Origin: Hypericum androsaemum
Lineage: Eukaryota; Streptophyta; Magnoliopsida; Malpighiales; Hypericaceae
Length of the DNA: 64,000 nucleotides
Assembly: GCA_963995505.1 (NCBI GenBank)
Contig: OZ023192.1
Location: forward strand, 11,639,001-11,703,000
Direction: 5' to 3'
A model generated the notes under the pieces. The model was not told the origin of the DNA, searched no databases, and was given only the letters and a program-made list of their open reading frames with translations. Of the stretch, positions 34,560-46,418 are shown in pieces; position 1 is the first letter of the stretch; every line of letters begins with the position of its first letter. A program made the position numbers and the translations under genes.

Positions 34560-36107
34560 ATGTTATCGTCGGGGAAGCCCCAACCGCTCCTCCTGGGGCG
34601 GTACGAGATCGGGAAGCTCCTCGGCCACGGGACCTTCGCGAAGGTGTACCACGCGCGCAACGTGCGGACCAACGAGAGCGTGGCGATCAAGGTGATCGAC
34701 AAGGAGAAGATCCTAAAAGGCGGCCTAATCGCCCACATCAAGCGCGAGATCTCCAACCTCCGGCGCGTGCGCCACCCCAACATCGTCCAGCTCTTCGAGG
34801 TCATGGCGACCAAGGCCAAGATCTACTTCGTGATGGAGTACGTCCGCGGCGGCGAGCTCTTCAACAAGGTGGCCAAGGGCCGGCTCAAGGAGGACGTGGC
34901 GCGTCGCTACTTCCAGCAGCTCGTCTCCGCCGTCGCGTTCTGCCACGCGCGCGGCGTCTTCCACAGGGACCTGAAGCCGGAGAATCTCCTCCTCGACGAC
35001 GACGGCAACCTCAAGGTCTCCGACTTCGGCCTCTCCGCCGTCTCCGACCAGATCCGCCAGGACGGGCTTTTCCACACCTTCTGTGGGACCCCCGCCTACG
35101 TGGCGCCCGAGGTGCTGTCGAGGAAGGGGTACGACGCGGCCAAGGTAGATATCTGGTCGTGTGGGGTTATTCTGTTTGTGTTGATGGCCGGTTACTTGCC
35201 GTTTCATGATCAGAACATAATGCTGATGTATAAGAAGATATATAGAGGGGAGTTTAGGTGCCCTAGGTGGTTCTCCCCCGAGTTGTCGAGGTTGATGTCC
35301 AAGGTTCTCGATACGAACCCCGAATCGCGGGCTACGATCCCCGAGGTTATGCAGAATAGGTGGTTCAAGAAGGGGTTTAAGCATATCAAGTTTTATGTTG
35401 AGGATGATAAGGTGTACAATGTGGATGGTGAGGGGGATGTGGATGATGATGATGATACGTCGTCCGAGCAGTCGTTGTCGGAGGGCGAGTCGGAGTTTGA
35501 TTTCAGGCGGAGGACGAACTCGTTGCCCCGCCCTGCGAGCTTGAATGCGTTTGATATTATATCCTTCTCGCCCGGGTTCGACTTGTCCGGGTTGTTTGAG
35601 GAGGGCGGGGAGGGTGCGAGGTTTGTCTCTGGTGCGCCTGTGTCGAGGATTATTGGCAAGTTGGAGGAGATTGCGAAGGTGGTCAGCTTTACGGTGAGGA
35701 AGAAGGACTGCAGGGTTAGCCTGGAGGGGTCGAGGCAGGGGGTGAAGGGGCCTTTGACGATCGCGGCAGAGATCTTCGAGTTGACGCCCAAGCTGTCGGT
35801 CGTCGAGGTGAAGAAGAAGGGCGGAGATAGAGGGGAGTACGAGGAGTTCTGCAACAAGGAGTTGAAGCCCGGGTTGCAGAAGCTGATGCAGGAGGAATCC
35901 GAGGAAGGCGGGAACCGGACTATTGCTAATAAGGATAATCATTGCCTTGCTCTTGGCAATGCTGGACATTTGGAAGCGTCTTCTTCTATGACGTCTTTAG
36001 ATTCTGCAGACTTCGAATTCTCGCCGGCCATTGCTCATCCGTCGCCTCTGCCTGCAGACCCAACAGACTTGTGTGGTCCTGCGTATTTGCCTTCAGATAC
36101 AGAATGA
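34560..36107 (+). CDS. CBL-interacting protein kinase, CIPK12/19-like, intronless
   Basis: A single exon of 515 codons plus TGA. The start is the ATG at 34560; the frame is open upstream but without another ATG that fits. Residues 15-271 are a Ser/Thr kinase: glycine-rich loop GHGTFAKVY, Lys44, HRDLKPEN with Asp137, DFG 155-157 and APE 182-184. An Asp/Ser/Glu-rich linker (about 285-315) precedes the NAF motif ([13 protein letters not shown] at 329-331), where calcium-loaded CBL proteins bind and relieve autoinhibition. A PPI-like segment for PP2C phosphatases follows (about 385-425). CIPKs relay Ca2+ signals to ion channels and transporters. The lack of introns puts it in the intron-poor CIPK clade. 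Codon third positions are almost all G or C up to about 35130 and much less so afterwards. The long tail beyond residue 470 is typical of the CIPK12/19 group. Confidence 0.93.
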   Translation: MLSSGKPQPLLLGRYEIGKLLGHGTFAKVYHARNVRTNESVAIKVIDKEKILKGGLIAHIKREISNLRRVRHPNIVQLFEVMATKAKIYFVMEYVRGGELFNKVAKGRLKEDVARRYFQQLVSAVAFCHARGVFHRDLKPENLLLDDDGNLKVSDFGLSAVSDQIRQDGLFHTFCGTPAYVAPEVLSRKGYDAAKVDIWSCGVILFVLMAGYLPFHDQNIMLMYKKIYRGEFRCPRWFSPELSRLMSKVLDTNPESRATIPEVMQNRWFKKGFKHIKFYVEDDKVYNVDGEGDVDDDDDTSSEQSLSEGESEFDFRRRTNSLPRPASLNAFDIISFSPGFDLSGLFEEGGEGARFVSGAPVSRIIGKLEEIAKVVSFTVRKKDCRVSLEGSRQGVKGPLTIAAEIFELTPKLSVVEVKKKGGDRGEYEEFCNKELKPGLQKLMQEESEEGGNRTIANKDNHCLALGNAGHLEASSSMTSLDSADFEFSPAIAHPSPLPADPTDLCGPAYLPSDTE

Positions 36108-38345
36108 ATGTGGTGGCTCGGACAAAAGATGTTGTGTATGATCATAATTTTTTTTTTCTAGCAAAGGAGGGAAACCTTCCTTTGTATGACTGGATTCTTG
36201 TTTTCTCACAAGTTTCCATTTTTTGTTCTTTTCGGTTATTTTGTTACATTAGGAGGGTTAGATAATGGAAAAATGTATGTACTAGGCATGGAATGTATTG
36301 CCCTTGTAACCAGAAACAGTAGATTAGATCAAAGAGAATGGAATTCAAATTTCATTTGATCTTTGGTTTCGTGTTTCTGCTTTTCATTTGTGTATATTTC
36401 GATTTCTATCTCAGAGGGCAGATTTTTTTTCCTAAAGGTAAACTTTTTTACATTTTGTCAGAGTTTGAATCTTACATCTCCTTGGAACTTGTCAACGCAT
36501 TGTGCTGTGAGGCTAAATTCCATCCAGAGGGAAGATATCTGCTTTGTTTCACTGTTATTCATAGACATGCAAGATCGTTCTATTAGGTGTCCGGATACCG
36601 GATGTGGATTAGACAGTAATTAATGTTGTCAATGTTTGATTTGTTGGCTTGAGGTTGATTTCTGCACTATAATTAAAATAAGCTTTGAACTGGATTGTAT
36701 ACCAGTCAACCTCCACCTGGAACAGTTCATCTACCTCATTAAACGTGGCAAAGTGCCATCCAGTTACTTGTGAGCAACGACATTTTTGTTTCCAAAGGAA
36801 TAGGTCTACTGTGAAGATTATACACCAACAATTGAATCTCCCGCAATTAAACCGTTAGATTTTGGAGCCTAATAGACTGTACACCGGTGATCTAAACATT
36901 ATAAATGCTCAATTATTATTATTAGTTTCTTTAGGGCATATTTTAAGGTACCTTTTTAAAAGTCGTAGTTTCAATTGTTTCGGTTCTTGTTTGAAAGCCA
37001 TTGTGGTTGTGGGCCACGTTTCTTGACAGCGAAAATGACTGTAATATATTTGATTACGACACAACCGGTGATTCATACGATGGGTGAAATTTTTCTTGTT
37101 TATTGAAGTCGCTGATATAGGGAGACATTTTGTGTTTGGAAGTTGATAAGGAGACGTAACATGAGACAGTCGATATTGCAATAAACTCGGAACGGGCAAT
37201 AATTATAAAAAACGATACGTGTAATGTCGTGACTCCACTTTTGTCTGACGTTTGAAGATTGCACGCGGTTGCATTTTCAATTGGCGATAGTGACCCAAAA
37301 AAGTATAGGCGATAGTTTGATAAGAAACGCAAAAGTTTACTTTGGTATCATGATATTTCATTTTATCTAAATTAGTTTTTTTGGTAGAATTTTATTTTTT
37401 GAAAGCGTAATTTTTTTACTGTTATATGTGAGAGTTTGAAACTTGAATTTTTTGAAATTTATAATATCTTATACTGTTAGATTAAATATTCTTTACCTCG
37501 GTAGAATTTTATCGAAATTAGTTATTAAAAAAGTGATTTAGACTTTTAAAATTGATACATAGTAAAGACGATTTATGACACTATTTAGTAGCATGATCAT
37601 GTAGTAGTATAGCATGCGGTATTATTTATCTTTTCGAGTCATGTTCTTGTTATTTATACTTTTTTTATACTACAATATTGTGCTCTTTAACGAATGATTT
37701 TTAAACCACAACTTTTCAACTCTAGTTTAGATACACTAGCGATAAGAAGAAGTAACAAAACACCGACTGGTAAGATCGGTTTAAACTTTTGTGATTAGTA
37801 GCTGATTCGAATGGCTTTTTTATAAGTATATAACTTTTTTGGTAAGAATTATAAGTTAAAAACTTTATTTTACCATAGAAAAATTACACCATAATATATC
37901 ACGTCTGAACCTCAAAGGTAAAAATAAAAAAAAACCAAAGGTAAATTTTGTTCGGAGAGTTGCATGAGAATGTAACAAGTCCGGTCATATGTTACCTGAA
38001 AGATTCTAAAATGATTATATATATATTTTTAGATGTGTTTGCTCAAAGTAGCCACTCTTGATCATAAAAAGGATCGAGTGGACTATGAATTCCAGATTCG
38101 ACTTTTCCCCCTCAAAGATAATCCGATTTATGTGCAATCACATTCTCCACATCATAGATCCGAAAAGGACAAACAATACTTCCTCAAAATTCCACCTCCT
38201 ATCATCCCATTGAGCCCGAAAACAAGGAGTGTGCGCATCACAACATACTAATTCTCTTTACGAAAAATTTCCATATCCGCCATGAGAAGTAGATTCGAGC
38301 GGGAGGGTGACATGACTATAAACCTTCAAATTTTACAGGAGTTGG
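36108..38345. other. 3' flank of the kinase gene and AT-rich spacer
   Basis: About 36110-36330 is the likely 3' UTR of the kinase gene. The remainder is AT-rich and I recognise no gene or element up to the LTR at 38346. Confidence 0.5.
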
Positions 38346-38971
38346 TGTCATTTGATAAACTAATAGATATCATATGGTTAACAATTAAGTGAAAAGGTAT
38401 GGAAACAAAGAAGAAATGGATAATATCATTTCAATATTGAATCGGTAGCATTTTATTAAAGATCGATGATTGTTAGACATTACTATTGAAATTTACTTCA
38501 TTTATATTCTTTGAGACTTGTTGAAAATGTCCATTGAATTTCTATAAGTAGAAGTCTCACATTGCCATTCTAATTTATTTCATGTATATGCAATAATTTA
38601 TTTTCTTCTTATTTCCTACACTTCCACCATAAGACATTGTTGTTCTAGTTCTAGAGGTGATATTATATTGCTTGCCACTTAGAATATCTAGAATTCTTGA
38701 GTAATCCTAGGAGTGTACTTGCCGGAAGCCGTTGGCAATATATAGTGGGGGCAAATAACGCTTTAAGGATAGTGATTATTAATCACATATCAAGAACACA
38801 AGTTCGAAGGCTTTTATCAAAGTGGTTCAAGCATCGTCGAGTCAGTTATTTGAACGATCATTGGTGACTCAACAACCAAATTTAGAGTACCGGATTTGCT
38901 CAATTTTTGTCTGTCTCTCATTGGATTTATCGACACCAAGAATCATTTTCTCTCCCCACTTTACTACAACA
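38346..38971 (+). repeat. 5' LTR of the old copia
   Basis: Direct copy of 49065-49689. A CTATAAGTAGAAG motif near 38552 (CTATAAATAGAAG in the other copy) is a likely TATA region. A standard primer-binding site is not recognisable after it, probably through decay. Confidence 0.75.
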
Positions 38972-39470
38972 ATTTTAAAATGTTATTTGTTAATTAAAGT
39001 GGAGTAGTATGGAAAGCAAGGTTTGGTGGCTTAAAAGAGCGGAACAAATTGGCTAATCCTGCTGTTGTGAAATTTTACTAGAGTCCTGTTTTGGTTTCGT
39101 CTCCAGGTCCTAATGTGTGTGCTATGGCTATGCCCTGTTTTGGTTGAGTTTATTGGGATAATAGAATGGACCGAAAATTTTGGTTTAAACTACAAACTTG
39201 AAGGATTTTGGATCGAGTAATTTGATGGTGTCGTTCCATACATGACCAGTGAACCATAAAATTTCACTGGGTAAACCCCTAATTATTGGATATCATAAGC
39301 CAAGAGAAAAATTTGCTGAATTTAATTGTTGAAATGAATAGCTACTTTGATGATGGGAAATTGTGAATAAAATCGATAAGAGTGATGCATCAAGCAACCT
39401 CCCTCCTGTTAACGAAATCATAAATTTCAGCTTTATATTCTTGGAATCAAATGCAGTTTTACGACCACGT

Positions 39471-40077
39471 TGTTAAGCCAACGGACCCAACGCAATCTAA
39501 CAAGAGCAAGCAAACCACAAAATCGCAAGAAGAACAAATGAGAGAACACACAATAGACAAGGATTTGTTCACCTGGTTCGACGAGAACGTCTACGTCCGG
39601 GGGCGTACCAAGCCAGGAGGATTTCCACTAATCTCGGACTTGAGCTTTACTTGCTCTTTACAAAAAAATGCCACTCTTTGGTACCCAACACTCTTCTAGG
39701 GTTTCTATATCTCCTTTCTTTTTGGAACAATAATAAATGAGTACAAGATGGGTTTATATAGTGGCTCCAACTTTAGGGAAAAGATTGGACAAGGAGGGGT
39801 ATTTTTGTCAAACGACAGCAATTTTTTCCTTCCCAACTGGCGACCGCCAATCAACTGGCGATCGCCAGTGGCCGCTTGCAGATTCTCCTGGAACTCGGTA
39901 CTAGCGATCGCTAGTTGGCTTGCGGCCGCAAGTTCCAACTAGCGCCCGCTAGTTGGCTGGCGCCTGCCAGGCGCACCAGCTTCTCACCAGTTCTGATCCC
40001 ATAACGAGTGCACCCGTGTTACTCGCCTCTCGAGCTTGATCGAACACCACCACTCGTCTCAGGCTCCATATCCAATA
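39471..40077 (-). repeat. 3' LTR of the minus-strand copia, with palindrome cluster
   Basis: The LTR is longer than its partner by about 54 bp. The difference falls in a GC-rich palindrome cluster at 39838-39975, where this copy has extra GATCGCCA/CTAGTTGG units. Elsewhere the two LTRs are closely similar. Confidence 0.88.
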
Positions 40078-40166
40078 ATTTTCCACCTGGAGACTGAGCT
40101 CAACTCTTGCCACCGTTCACTTAATGACCCTCTTCACTCATACACCTCTTAGTACGCCGGATCTCT

Positions 40167-43100
40167 TCAGTTCACTAGACCCGCTGAGGCCATGTTTAGC
40201 CTCAGCTTCTCTAAGGGAACCACCTTGGTCAACATGTCCGCAGGATTCACTTTTCCGTCAATCTTTTCAAGCCTTAAGATTTTCCTTTCCAAGAGATCAC
40301 GTATGTACTGATACTTTAACTCAATGTGCTTTGTCCTTGAGTTGAAGGCGGGATTCTTTGCCAAGTGTATCACACTTTGGCTATCACTGTGGAGTACACT
40401 CTCACTTTGCTCCTTTCCCAACTCCCCTAAGAAACTTTGCAACCATACCATCTCTTTACTTGCTTCCGTCACAGCCACGTACTCACTTTTCGCGGTTGAC
40501 AAAGCCACCACCTTTTGGAACCTCAAGGCCCAAAATATCGCTGTCCCTCACAGCGTAAAGATATAACCACTTGTGCTCCTCTTTTCATCATGGTCATTGG
40601 ACCCCAAGTCCACATCACAATAGCCTAGGAGCTTCACATCTTTGCCTTCAAAACAAAGACACTTCTCGGTGGTACCTCTTAAGTAGCCAAGGATCCATTT
40701 CAGTGCAACCCAATGTTGCTCACTCAGATTGCTCATGAACTTTCTCACTACTCATACCGCATGTGCTATGTCTGGCCTCGTGCAAATCATAGCATACATC
40801 AAGCTACCCATCGTCGATGCATAGGGAGTCTTCTCCATTTTAGCCTCCTCCGCCTTAGTTTTAGGCGAGTCTTTCTTGGACAATTTGAAGTGTCCAGCTA
40901 AAGGAGTCAACTTGGAGTTGGCATATTGCATACCGAACCTCTCCAGCACCTTCTCAAGTACTCAGCTTGTGAGAGAAATAGCTTCCCTGCAGCTCTATCT
41001 CTCTCAATCCTCATCCCAAGGATTTGCTTAGCCTTACCCAAGTCCTTTATGGCAAATCTTTCGGACAATTGCTTCTTCACCTTGCTCACCTCACTTGCAC
41101 TGGTGCCTGCTATCAACATGTCATCAACATAAAGCAGGAGGATGATATAGCCATTGTCCAAACTCTTCACATAGCAATAATGATCCGCCCCACAACATGC
41201 AAACTCAATCTCGCGAATGAATCCATCAAACTTCTTGTACCATTGTCTTGGAGCTTGCTTCAACCCGTACAAGCTCTTCCTCAGCCTGTAGACAAGCTTA
41301 CTGTCACTTTGCAAGAACCCCTCTGGTTGCTCCATATAGATCTCCTCCTCTAGATCACCATGGAGAAATGTCATCTTCACATCCATTTGCTCTAGCAATA
41401 GATCTTCAGCAGCCACCATACTCAGCACCATCCGGATGGTGCTCATCTTCACAACAGGAGTGAAGATGTCAGTGAAGTCAATACCATACTTCTGCTGAAA
41501 TTCCTTTACAACCAGTCTTACTTTGTAATGTTCGGTGCCATTTGCCTCTTTCTTCACTCTATAGACCCACTTGTTTTGCAGTGCTTTCTTGTCTTTGGGA
41601 AGTTGAACTAACTCACATATCCCATTGCTCCTCAAGGACTCCATCTCATCATCCATGGCAAATTTTCACTTGTTCACTTGCTCACTTTCTTTAGCTTCTG
41701 CAAAATCTTCAGGTTCTCCTCCATCGGTCAATAAGAGATAGAAATTTGCTGTCAAATATCTATCCAGAGATCCGCGGTGTCTAGTGGACCTCCTCAATGG
41801 AACCATTGCCAATGGTGATCTTGGCTCCATCTCCATCTCGGCCTCTTGGCCATCAAGTACCCTACTCCCACCCGAGTTTGAGATGTCTAACTCGACCACC
41901 TCACTGCTAGGACCCATTTCATCAGCTAGACTCCCTCTGTCCTTGTACATCACCTTCTCATTGAATATGACATCTCGGCTCCTCACAACCTTTCGGTTCT
42001 TCTCATCCCAAAAGCGGAACTCGAAATCATCTCCTCTATATCCAATGAACGTGCACTTCTTGGACTTTGCATCAAGCTTGCTCCTATCACCTGCATCCAC
42101 AAGTACATAAGAAATACAACCAAACACTAGTAAGAAAGTCAGATCAACCTCCTTCCCACTCCACGCCTCCTCCGGTATCTCATTCCCCAAAAGAGTTGAT
42201 GGCCCTCTGTTAATCAAGAATGCTACAGTGTTTACAGCATCCGCCTAAAACATCTTTGGGAGGCTGCTCTTCAACCTCATGGCCCTTGCTCTCTCATTTA
42301 GTGTTCGGTTCATCCTCTCAGCTATGCCATTTTGCTGGGGGGTCCCAGCTATCGTCTTTTCCATGTGAATCTTATACTCCGCACAAAAGTCCTTAAACTC
42401 TTGAAGCTCGTACTCACCACCATTGTCAGACCTCAAGCACTTCACCTTGAGATTCGTCTCGTTCTCCACAAGAGCCTTCCACTTCTTAAAGGCATTAAAG
42501 GCATCGGACTTATGCTTTAGGAAGTAGACCCACACCTTCCTTGTAGAGTCATCTATGAAAGTTATGTAATACAAAGAACCACCCATAGATGCCACCGGTG
42601 CCGGTTCTCACAAATCACCATGGACCAATTCAAGTCTCTCCGCCTTAGAGGGCCTACCAACTCTTGAGAAGCTCACCCTCTTCTGCTTCCCAAATACACA
42701 GTCTTCACAAAGACCCACACCTATGGTCTTTAGACCCGGTAGCTTCCCCTTTGAATATAGCACCCGCATCTCTTTCTCACTCATGTGGCCTAGCCTACTA
42801 TGCCATAACTCTGCATCATTCGTTGCTCCCACAAGATCAATGCTATCATGAGTGTTCTTTTTCATGTACAATGTACCTTCTTTCTCACCACGAGCCACCA
42901 CCCTAGCACCCTTGGTGATCTTCCATGTCCGACAACCAAAGGTCACATCATACCCCTCATCATCAAGTTGTCCCACAGAAAGCAAATTTCTCCTCAACCC
43001 GGGAATATGCCTCACACCCTTCAACAACAACAACGATCCATTAGGAGTATTGATTCTCACATCTCATTTACCCACAATTTGCAAGGGTTCATCATTTGCA

Positions 43101-43321
43101 AGATAAACCTTGCCAAATTCTCCCGGGGTATACGTTTTCATCATCCCCTAATCACTACAAGAGTGGAATGATGCACCCGAATCTAATACCCAAGCCTCCA
43201 ATGGACTACTAACACTTAAGATCAACGCATCTTCATGATCCTCCATTGTTGCATTAACCGACTTGTCCTCCTTCTTCGGTGCCTTGGAATGGGCTCTAAA
43301 GTGGCCAAACTTCTCACAATT
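40167..43321 (-). pseudogene. Copia pol region (protease to RNase H), many stops
   Basis: Reading from high to low coordinates: the protease motif LDSGASFH (near 43180), GAG-pre-integrase (LWHSRLGHMS, near 42800), integrase (SDNGGEY near 42430), reverse transcriptase (KARL-like region from 41656, LLYVDDMLIAG near 41130) and RNase H (STAKSEYVA, HSDSQSVIHLA near 40400). In-frame stops lie at 43147-43149, 43064-43066, 42608-42610, 42245-42247, 41666-41668, 40752-40754 and 40548-40550. A one-base shift near 40950 splits the RT end from the next part. The element cannot encode its own enzymes. Confidence 0.9.
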
Positions 43322-44044
43322 CTAACATTTAATGGAACTCATGTCCCTCTTTGAACCATCCTTCGATTTGGACTTGGACCTACTCCGATCCTTCTTCCCC
43401 TTCCACTTAGATTCGGACCTCCCTCTATTGCTAGCATTCAAAGCCGAACCCGAGGCTACTTCAGACTCTTTCCTACGAATCTCCTCACTCATAATCAAGT
43501 CCCTCACCTCATCCAACTTGAGTACCACCTTTCCCGCCGAGGCACTCACCGCCGTGACCGTACCACTCCAACTATCGGGTAAGGAACTTAGCAAAATCAA
43601 GGCTTGTACCTCATCGTCGAAGTCAATCTTCACCGAGCTCAAAAAAGCAATGGTCGCATTGAACTCATGAAGGTGTACCGACACTGAAGTACTCTCTGCC
43701 ATCCTAAGGTTGAAGAGCTTCCTCATCAAGTGAACCTTGTTGGCTGCCGAGGGCTTTTCGTACATCTCGGACAATATCTTCAATAACTTCTTAGTTGACT
43801 TTGCCTTCACCGTATGCAAAGCCACGTTTTTGGTCAAGGACAAGCGAATCACACTCATCGCTTTCCTATCCAACAACGCCCATTCCTTTTCATCCAAGTC
43901 ATCGGGCTTCTTCTCCTCAAGTGAGAGGTGCAAATCTCTACCGTACAAGTAGTCCTTGATTTGCATCTTCCAATACCCATAGTCCACCCCATCGAACTTC
44001 TCCACATGAGATTTACTATCACCCATCGTGCTTGCTCCTACCAC
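43322..44044 (-). pseudogene. Copia gag (minus-strand element)
   Basis: A 240-codon gag open frame with the copia gag fold pattern (KFDGVDYGYWKMQIKDYL at the start, a charged Ser/Lys tail). The frame ends with TAG at 43322-43324 within the zinc knuckle, between its first two Cys residues. In relatives the stop position holds Trp. The rest of the knuckle (NCEKFGHFRAHSK) follows in the same frame but its last Cys is Ser. Confidence 0.88.
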
Positions 44045-44073
44045 GCCCTAAACTCGAGTGCTCTGATACCAAT

Positions 44074-44626
44074 TGTTAAGCCAACGGACCCAACACGATC
44101 CAACAAGAGCAAGCAAACCACGAAATTGCAAGAAGAACAAATGAGAGAACACACAAGAGACAAGGATTTGTTCACCTGGTTCGACGAGAACGTCTACGTC
44201 CGGGGGCGTACCAAGCCAGGAGGATTTCCACTAATCTCGCACTCGAGCTTCACTTGCTCTTTACAAGAAAATGCCACTCTTTGACACCCAACACTCTTCT
44301 AGGATTTTTATCTCTCCTTGCTTTTTGGAACAACAATAAATGAGTACAAGATGGGTTTATATAGTGGCTCCAACTTTAGGAAAAAGATTGGACAAAGAGG
44401 GGTATTTTTGTCAAACGGCAGCAGCTTTTTTTGGCCCAACTGGCGACCGCCAGTGGTCGCTCGCAGATTCTCCTGGAACTCGGTACTAGCGACCGCTAGT
44501 TGGCTTACGGCCGCAGCCCACCAGGCGCATCAGCTTCTCACCAATTCTGATAACGACTGCACCAGTGTTACTCGCCTCTCGAGCTCGATCGAACACCACC
44601 ACTCGTCTCAGGCTCCATACCCAACA
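44074..44626 (-). repeat. 5' LTR of the minus-strand copia
   Basis: Shorter partner of 39471-40077. It ends, on the plus strand, CCCAACA next to the CACGT duplication and has fewer palindromic units at about 44440-44530. Confidence 0.88.
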
Positions 44627-44631
44627 CACGT

Positions 44632-45336
44632 AAGGTCCATCATTAGATCATATTACTTGTTCTTATTGCCTTTCTTGTCTGTGACGACCAAGAAAGGTCG
44701 TGTGCTTTGGTATTTTTCTTTAAATTGGGGCACCTTGTTAATGTGTCCAAAGATTTTGATAAAAAAATTGAGAAAAATATTTAGGAGTTGCACGCTTTGA
44801 AAATGTCTAAAGACTTTGTTCCTATGTGCAATTTTTCCAAGGCCACTTTTGAATTGCAATGATCACAGTATTGAGACAGGAATGGTAGAGTAATGAGATT
44901 AAGATGTAGTAGAACTGTAAATCGTGGATTCTACTTATATGCAGAGTGTGGATATTTGCGACTGCTAGATACTCTATTAATCAAATTGGTATACTTGAAA
45001 ACTTGAATGTTATATACTTGAAAACTCTATTAATCTTGTATACTCTATTAATCTTATATACTTGAAAACTGACTGATTCCTAAGTAAATGGATGTAGATC
45101 CATGACGACCAAGTTTATGGACTAATGAAAAGATCAACTTGTTCTTAAGTTTTGTCTCTCTCCTGTAAAGTCGTGTTCTTTGGTCTTCGAAAAGGAAGGT
45201 TATTTTGTCTCCTTTGAAGTGAAAGAAAGCACGTGAAATTTACAGAATAAAGTCGTTGAACTATAAAGAAAAGGAGGCGGCAGATGGGTGTAAGTATGAC
45301 TCGTTAAGGTGACCTTGTGAGACGACTGCAAGTTAC
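44632..45336. other. Interior of the old copia, no supported gene
   Basis: AT-rich sequence with a small irregular repeat near 44965-45070 (TACTCTATTAATC and ATACTTGAAAACT alternate). No coding feature is recognisable. Confidence 0.4.
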
Positions 45337-45970
45337 GGTAACAAGTCATTACTTTTTTTTTTTAGGCGAAAAGAAACTTTATTACTCAAAGAAACGAAAA
45401 AGTTACAGGAAGGGAAAAAGAAAACAGAAGAGAAGCCAAACACCAAGGCCGAATAGAAAACCGCAAAACAGCAGGCCTATCGCCATAAAGAAGAACTCGA
45501 CCCTACAAACTTGAGGGATAGCGAGGCCGATGAAGGAAACAATGATCTAAAGCGATCAAATGCGGCGCATCAAAAGTCCACCTCATACTCCAGCCAACGT
45601 AGATCCTTACTGGCATAGGTAGTCCCAGCCTGCTTCCTCGCTTGAAAGCGAGTGTTCTTGGCAGGTGGTAGATGTGATTCTTCCATGTCCGGCTGAGAAT
45701 CTGCCTCGTCCGCCCAATTGTTCTTCATCTTCTTCGTAATCGAACCCATGAACTTCAACGAGTCCGGAAGATCATCGTTGTCAGAAAAAATAACAACCCC
45801 ATTGCCCTCTTGACCTGGGATAGGCATGGGATCTGTAGTAGGTAAAGCAGAGGCGCTGCCCAAAATAGATGTGGACGGTCCCGGTATTATTGGGGTTCCC
45901 TTGCCAAGGAAACCCGGTTTCAAACCTTTATTCTTGGAGCCCTTTGAACCGAGGTAACAAGTCATTACTT
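45337..45970 (-). mobile_element. Poly(A) retro-insertion with 18-bp target duplication, 5'-truncated
   Basis: GGTAACAAGTCATTACTT occurs at 45337-45354 and 45953-45970 and flanks a block of about 600 bp. On the minus strand the block ends in a poly(A) tail (T run at 45353-45363), preceded by an AATAAAG polyadenylation-type motif. Long duplications and a poly(A) tail mark target-primed reverse transcription by LINE machinery. Inside is a minus-strand open frame ending at 45570 with about 126 element-encoded residues, polar and rich in Pro, Asp and Lys (TRFQARKQAG near the end). I do not recognise it with certainty; it could be the end of a LINE ORF1 or a host-gene retrocopy. Confidence 0.75.
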
Positions 45971-46139
45971 GATAATTATTATAGTTGGTTTTTTCAAAGT
46001 ATGTCGGTATATAATTGACGGTGCATAAGGATTGAGCAATTGAAATATTGGAGGGAGTGCTAATGTTTAATACTGTTTTAATAATTTTGAGAAGAACATG
46101 GTATTGTTAATCAAAAGAGATGCACCCTACACATTATTA

Positions 46140-46418
46140 ATAAAATAGATTGGCTGAAAAAAAGATTTTGGAGGACATGATGGATTGCATGATTGGCTGA
46201 AAAAAGGATTTTGGAGGACATGATGGATTGCATGCTCCTTAGTATCGAGCGGAAAGAAAGGACTTTGAAGGACATGATGGATTGCATGCTCCTTAGTATC
46301 GAGCAGAAAGAAAGGACTTTGTAGGACATGGTGATTTCATGCTCCTTAGTACCAGATATAAAAAAAGGACTTTGGAGGGCATGGTGGATTTCATGCTCCA
46401 ATATACCTAATGAAAAAA
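46140..46418. repeat. Minisatellite of about 62-bp units, left part
   Basis: Units contain GGACTTTGxAGGACATGxTGGATT, GCATGCTCCTTAGTA and TCGAGCxGAAAGAAA or CCAGATATAAAAAAA. About five units are visible. The array resumes at 47614 after the Pack-MULE-like element. Confidence 0.8.

Larger units (their letters stand above)
39466..44631 (-). mobile_element. Second Ty1/copia element, minus strand, inside the old copia
   Basis: The element is 39471-44626 with target duplication CACGT on both sides (39466-39470 and 44627-44631). Its 5' LTR is 44626-44074 (553 bp) and its 3' LTR 40077-39471 (607 bp). On the minus strand TGGTATCAGAGC follows the 5' LTR (44071-44060) as primer site, and a purine-rich tract precedes the 3' LTR. 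Coding order on the minus strand is gag, protease, integrase, RT, RNase H. It has eight in-frame stops and at least one frameshift. Confidence 0.94.

Noticed and set aside
34725..35969. Open minus-strand frame of 414 codons opposite the CIPK12/19-like gene
   Set aside because: It mirrors the GC-rich third positions of the kinase gene, has no domain, and the opposite strand is a clear kinase.
38346..38350. Target duplication for the old copia
   Set aside because: Flanks GTTGG and AGGTT do not match convincingly.
39838..39975. Palindromes as a CRISPR-like array
   Set aside because: Units are adjacent palindromes without spacers in a plant LTR; there are no cas genes and the host is eukaryotic.
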